A stretch of 64,000 nucleotides of DNA, taken from assembly GCA_030278955.1 (NCBI GenBank), contig JAOANR010000002.1:26522057-26586056 (forward strand), given 5' to 3'. The position numbers and the translations under genes were made by a program. Positions 59,310 through 64,000 of the stretch are shown here, piece by piece (positions within the stretch are counted from its first letter, which is position 1; every line of letters begins with the position of its first letter). The notes below the pieces were generated by a model, which searched no databases, had not been told where the DNA came from, and was given only the letters and a program-made list of their open reading frames with translations. Source of the DNA: Hygrophila difformis. Lineage: Eukaryota > Streptophyta > Magnoliopsida > Lamiales > Acanthaceae.

Positions 59310-62300
59310 ATGGAGAGACGGACCGTGCCTATTGCGCAGGTGAACATAACCTCCCGTTCCTTTTGGGTTCTTGTCCAGGCTGTGGACAAAGGCCCGACCC
59401 TCCAATCAACCAACGCGGCTCAGCGGACAACGTACCAGAGGCTCCTCCTGACAGACTCGGCAGTTAGTGCATGTTTGTATAATCTATTGTGTACGCTAAA
59501 TTCCTTTTGTAGTTCCTATTCATTTCTTGTTAAAAATTCGTTATCACCATCAAAGATGTTGTATCTTCTTACATTCAATAACCTAAGCTTGTCTTTATTG
59601 TTTCCGTGTGTTCCTGAGTTTTGTTCCTACTTGTCTAATGATCTAAAAACTTGTGTTGTACCGCCTTGCCACTCATGAAATGTGTCACCCAATTACCTTT
59701 GGTTATGTTTTGTTTTTTTTAATGTGTTACCCATGTAACATTCTTGTATTGGTGTGTTGCCAGGGGGATCTTGTTCATGCAGTTCTTTTTGGCTCTGACA
59801 TAAAACTTCACACTAACAGTTTCCTCCCGTACAAGCGGTATTATATGTCTGGTTTTGGAGTCCAACCAGCAATTCCTAAATATCAGTTTGGGCCTTATGC
59901 ATATTCGTGGATTGTACGCAGTAGAACAATTGTTGAACCATTCGAGGAGAATGTGCCCCCTCGCATGCGTTTTACTCTTCCATATACAGACTTTCATGAT
60001 TTCCAACAGAAGGCAGACTCTGATCAGACAATCAGTTAATCTTCTTGTCCCTTCCCTTTCATTTGTGTTGTAGTAAATTCTATTGTTTATCAAGTTATGT
60101 GCTTTTCTTTATCGTTTTAGCAGATGTTAATACAATCCTTGTTGAAGCTCTTCCACCCCGGCTTCATAATGGCGCTCAGAGTTCTCGTGAATTTGTGGTT
60201 GCTACAGACATGTGAGTTTGCTTCACTTAACGTTTCATATAAACACTATACCTGATTTGCTTAATTCTTCCTTTTCTGAATTTGGTTGGTTTGCAGGAAC
60301 TGTACTTATATTGTTTCTTTATCCAATGAGTTTTGTGTTAAGTATGGTGACCTTCTCGCGGGCCAAGTGGGCTCTGCTCCAAATGTTATCTTCCTCAATA
60401 TGAAAGTTTCCACGTTTAACAGTGAGCCTCCTAATTCAGTTGTTTTATAATGGTATTATTCTGTGCTTACCTTTTCTATTTGTTTCGTGAGACGTTTATG
60501 CTATGTATCTTCTGCAGCACTTTCCCTAACAACTCGCTTCCATACATGCATCTTGGTGAACCCTCCTATTATTGATGGACTTGTCTTGAAGGATTGGTAT
60601 ATTCTCCTTATTCCTACAACTTACAAAATTCCACTCCTGCTCCTAATTTAGTTGCGGTATCTGACATTGATATGATAGAAGATGGTACTTATCATATATA
60701 TCCTCATATACATCTACACGAAAATGGATGTCTTTCTAAAATAAAAGGCACAAGTTAATGATTAAGTCTCTCGGAACTTTGTTATGGGGTGTATTAACTA
60801 ACTAATACACCTCACAAGTGCTCTTGTAATCCAATTAAACTGTGTTGCTTTTCACAGGTACAATAAACATGCCGCTGATGTGAAGAAACTTATTGATGAC
60901 GTTCAGTACAGGAATGAAAAAACCTTGCTTCCACCTCCACCTAATGATATTGTTCTCACTGTATCAGCAGCTCTTGATACTTTATCTGAGGTAACATTCG
61001 AGTGTACTATTGTTCCTCCCCTACCGTGGCTATTTTCTGTGTCCAGTTGTTCTTATGTTTTGTGGAATGTATTTTACTAACTCTGTGCATGTTGATTCAA
61101 CTTCATCCAAATTTTTTCTATACATTTCACATGCAGCGGTCTGTTTGGGTGCGTGGGAAGCTTCAGTTACCAAATTACACGCAACAATTCTGGTATGTTG
61201 CTTGTATCAATTGTCACAGGGCATTAGACGTTGATATTAGTTGGGTAGTGCAGTGTCCTCATTGTCATGAAAAAGCAGGCGTTGAGCCAAGGTTAGGCAC
61301 ACAGCTGCATTTACTTTTAACTTTTAGAGATGTTTTCCTTTTCTTCTATAACTCCCCGTTTGTTCTCTTTGTAGGGTCCGCCTCAATGTAATCCTCGCTG
61401 ATGTCACTGCTTCCATGATGATCAATGTGTCTGGGTGTTTTGCTGAGACTATTATTGGACATAATGCACAACATCTTCAGACAGCATCTGAGAATGTATT
61501 TATGATCAAATATGTGTATAGCCTGTGTTCATGTTCACTTCAACTTTTTCTTGATCTATACTTTATATTTGTACTGTTGTCTGCAGAATTTGGCAATCTC
61601 CACAGATATTGCTTCAGAGCTCGACAACAAGGAAGTCCTTTGTTTTGTGCGTTCGTATTCCTATTCTCAAGGTGGTCAGGTCCAGTTGAGGTATACAGTG
61701 GTTGTGGGCTACACAGAACAAGACTTGCATGAGTTCTATTTCCCACCTAGCCCTTCTCCGCCAACTACCGACTGTCTGCCTGCACAAAGCTTCTCCACAG
61801 CCATAAATCCCAGTAGCAAGCAAAATGATCAGCTATTTACTTCACCTGCCAAGAAAATTGTTGAGAAAATTGTTGCAGCTACAGGCAGCCCTACCTCACT
61901 ACCTCTAAGCGCAAAAAGAGCCCTTGACTTCAGTGTAAATGTTGCTCCAACAAACACACAAGCTTCCACGAAAGCTACAACACCTAAACAAGATGTTGCG
62001 CTGTCATCTGAACAATCTGCTACAGGGCCTGGGTTGGCAGCCTTGCTGGCTCAACCATCTTCTCCAGATCCACAGGGAAAAACGTTGGAGTATGCTGGCA
62101 TCTCTTCATCAACGAACACCCCATTACCTACAGTTCCAATGTCTGCTACACCCACAGCTGTTGCTTCGTCAACAGTTGTAATTGGTGCAACATCTCCTTC
62201 TGGGCACGTTTCCTCCCCACCCTTACCTGGAGTTTTCACTCCACCAAAGCGCAAAGCCCCTGCAACGGATGTGAATTCAGCGAATCCGCATGGTACCCGT

Positions 62301-62345
62301 TCCCAGGCAAAGAAATCATCTCCTGGACGCCCTAAAGCCTCCTAG
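59310..62345 (+). CDS. Helitron-encoded RPA1-like single-strand-binding protein
   Basis: A homologue of the large subunit of replication protein A, thought to protect single-stranded DNA during Helitron movement. Exons by eye: 59310-59462, 59764-60034, 60121-60211, 60297-60421, 60518-60596, 60858-60990, 61137-61291, 61375-61495 and 61587-62345. They join in frame without stops (1887 nt, about 628 aa), close to cellular RPA1. Seen: OB-fold pieces MERRTVPIAQVN..SFWVLVQAVD, DLVHAVLFGSDIKLH and CTYIVSLSNEFCVKYGDLLA; and an OB-fold C with zinc ribbon CINCH..CPHC (exon 7). The last about 170 residues are Ser/Thr/Pro-rich with a basic end (TPPKRKAP, TRSQAKKSSPGRPKAS) that could serve nuclear import. 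Exon 3 could start three bases later. Confidence 0.87.
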
Positions 62346-62783
62346 ATATTCTATTGTTACGTGCCTGCATTCAACACTTTAGTTCTGTTACTTACTTGCT
62401 GGGTGCTGGATGCCTTTTGCTTAGTCTATAATTAATCCTTTTTGCTTAACAATCCAGGCTGGAATCTTTTGTCTCTCTGCTATCTCTGGACTTGGACTAA
62501 TTCTGCTTATTATGTACTTAGTACCTCTTGTTTGTGGATTACTACAAATCCATTTTGGAAATACTTTTGCTGTGGATTTATCGTAATCTATACTTTTGTT
62601 TATAGATATCGTGTGGTCTTATCATACTATTTTCCATTGGTGCTCAATATATTGATTTCCTGGTGTTCTTTTGGTTTCTCCCACCTATTGTAGCTTGTGG
62701 TTTATTTCGTTTATCTCGTCGCTGTGCTGTCCATACTTTTGGCATGGATTTATTGTAATCTATACTTTTGTTTAAAAATATAT

Positions 62784-63220
62784 TGTGGAGAAGGATTTAA
62801 GGGAAATAAGGGTGGAACAGGATATGGAGGAGAAAGAGGGAGACAAAATTAGTAACGAGAGGGATGATTTCCATAGTGTGCAGGATGAGGTTGATGCTTT
62901 GAAGGTTAATGAAGTGAAGCTGTATTCGGAAAACAAAGCTGAGGATGGAATTTCAGAGGTTACCAATAGATTAAGTGGTTTGAATGGAACATATGAAAAT
63001 GGATTCAGGAGATATGGTAATGAGAACTGGAGGGGAAGTGCTGGGACCAAATTTCGCATTCGAACTATCAGTGGTGGAAAAGTAGGATACGCAAGATCGT
63101 GGGAGGAACGTAATGTTGGTTACAATGGGAGATATGCAAACTCTAGAAGAGCTGATGGAGTTTGGGTGAAAAAGGGTGAGGGATTGGGTGATGCTGCTGC
63201 TAAAACTGCCTCATCTGGTA
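62784..63220 (+). CDS. Unrecognised open exon, 145 codons
   Basis: An open frame without stops from about 62784 to a GTAAGT donor at 63220. It is charged (KDLREIRVEQDMEEKEGDK), with a glycine/arginine/asparagine-rich second half (NGFRRYGNENWRG, GGKVGYARSWEERN, GYNGRYANSRRADG). The composition is distinct from the T-rich sequence around it, and the donor is a good consensus, so it may be part of a host gene or another captured exon. A possible next exon, AFAQKALFYEQEDDIYDVV, follows a CACAG acceptor at 63654. No family is recognised. Confidence 0.4.
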
Positions 63221-64000
63221 AGTTTTTGCGTGCATTGTCCTACAATGTCAATAACTTACAGAAATGGACTTTATATTCGATTTGGCCTGCTTTTTGTTGA
63301 TAGCTTATGATTTATCACTGCAATTTACTCTCTCCAAAATGGTTTCATTATTCCATTGTTTGCTTCTGACTGCTAAGATTCCGGATGGAATTATGGCTTG
63401 TTTCCTAATTGATTGTGCTTTTTGTTGGAGGTTGGTTGTGCTATAAAGCTTACTTTGGAATAATTTATTAATATATGTTTTTGTTTTTTCTTTTTTTTTT
63501 TATTTTTAGTTTTTATTGTCTATGGATTTTAAGATATACTGTACTTTATTATGGTTTTGGCTATAACGTGTTATATTGCAATGCCATTTATACTATATAT
63601 AATGAATATTTTTCGCTGATTCATGGTGTGCCTTCTACCATGGCTTGACACAGGCTTTTGCACAGAAAGCTTTGTTTTATGAACAAGAGGATGATATCTA
63701 TGATGTTGTATGTGTATATCAAGTAGTGCACACTTGTAAAAGCGTTTGTTTTACGAACAAGAACAAAAGTTTAGTTTCATATACGAGCACTAAACAAATT
63801 ACTATTAGTTTTCCCACATACCTCAATTTTAGTGTTGAGGTTTGAGGATTTGACAATTCATTGTCAATATCTTTTTAAATAAGAAGGGTTTCGTTACGAA
63901 GTAGTAGAGATCAATTCAGAATATGTTCTTTTTTTGTTCTTTTTATTTTCTTTTGTACCACACTACCACCGATAACATCTGCACAATATGTATCTCAACC
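63221..64000. other. T-rich end of window
   Basis: Apart from the possible short exon at 63655-63712, no gene is seen. No Helitron hairpin/CTRR end could be found here, so the right border of Helitron 2 lies elsewhere or is degraded. Confidence 0.4.

Larger units (their letters stand above)
47913..62345 (+). mobile_element. Potentially autonomous Helitron 2
   Basis: It starts TCTATTTACTACTATATAAA directly after a (TA)n target, the canonical TC start. It encodes a complete-looking RepHel (48991-54080) and an RPA1-like protein (59310-62345), the gene pair typical of plant Helitrons. It also carries CPN60 and CUL1 exon fragments and a Stowaway insertion between them. The 3' hairpin and CTRR end were not found up to 64000, so the right border given here is only the end of the RPA gene. 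Confidence 0.75.

Overview
The window is nuclear DNA of a flowering plant, probably a eudicot and perhaps an asterid. Evidence: plant-type genes with GT-AG introns, Stowaway-like MITEs with CTCCCTCCGTCCC ends, plant Helitrons that carry an RPA1-like gene, and plant-only families (DUF3511, CKL kinases, REN1). The species cannot be named from the sequence. Most of the window is transposable elements. Only two ordinary host genes look intact: CWC27/CYP57 (11531-18645) and a DUF3511 gene (28125-28505).

Layout. 1-8640: a giant inverted repeat with its centre near 3153, packed with GTGGTAA/TTACCAC motifs and a GC-richer minisatellite; its right arm is split by a 2580-bp solo LTR (5200-7779, TSD AGGAC). 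9130-10160: a second TTACCAC array. 10161-11094: a MITE with GATCTGGTCTGAT-type repeats at both ends. 11531-18645: the ten-exon CWC27 gene, with Stowaway MITEs (one nested in another) in its introns. 20823-21344: another nested MITE. 21676-27035: three copies (two direct, one inverted) of a 1.73-kb element that fused a fragment of an OXI1/AGC-type kinase gene to a DUF3475 (PSI1-type) gene fragment; copies 2 and 3 form a near-perfect palindrome. 28125-28641: the DUF3511 gene with a tiny CACTA-like element just downstream. 28908-29162: a minute TRIM retrotransposon.

31920-46180 is a graveyard of gene fragments, several with nonsense or frameshift lesions but with exon/intron borders still visible: an EH-domain protein, casein kinase 1-like, a Raf-like MAPKKK (split in two), a REN1-type RhoGAP, thymidine kinase, VPS39, a RecQ4-type helicase, a bHLH-MYC_N protein and the mitochondrial thiamine diphosphate carrier. 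From about 35036 to 47890 this can be read as one non-autonomous Helitron: TC start, and a 7-bp-stem hairpin followed by CTAG at the end.

A (TA)n tract separates it from the start of a second Helitron (TCTATTTACTACTATA, 47913). This one carries what appear to be two intact genes: a six-exon RepHel (48991-54080, about 1480 aa, HUH Rep plus Pif1-type helicase) and a nine-exon RPA1-like gene (59310-62345, about 628 aa). Between them lie open CPN60 and CUL1 exon fragments. Together the two genes would supply the nicking/unwinding and single-strand-binding functions for rolling-circle transposition. The second Helitron, a potentially autonomous gene-capturing element next to a non-autonomous one loaded with captured fragments, is the most interesting part of the window, along with the kinase/DUF3475 palindrome. 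All exon models are read by eye from splice sites and frame continuity; none has been confirmed by transcripts.
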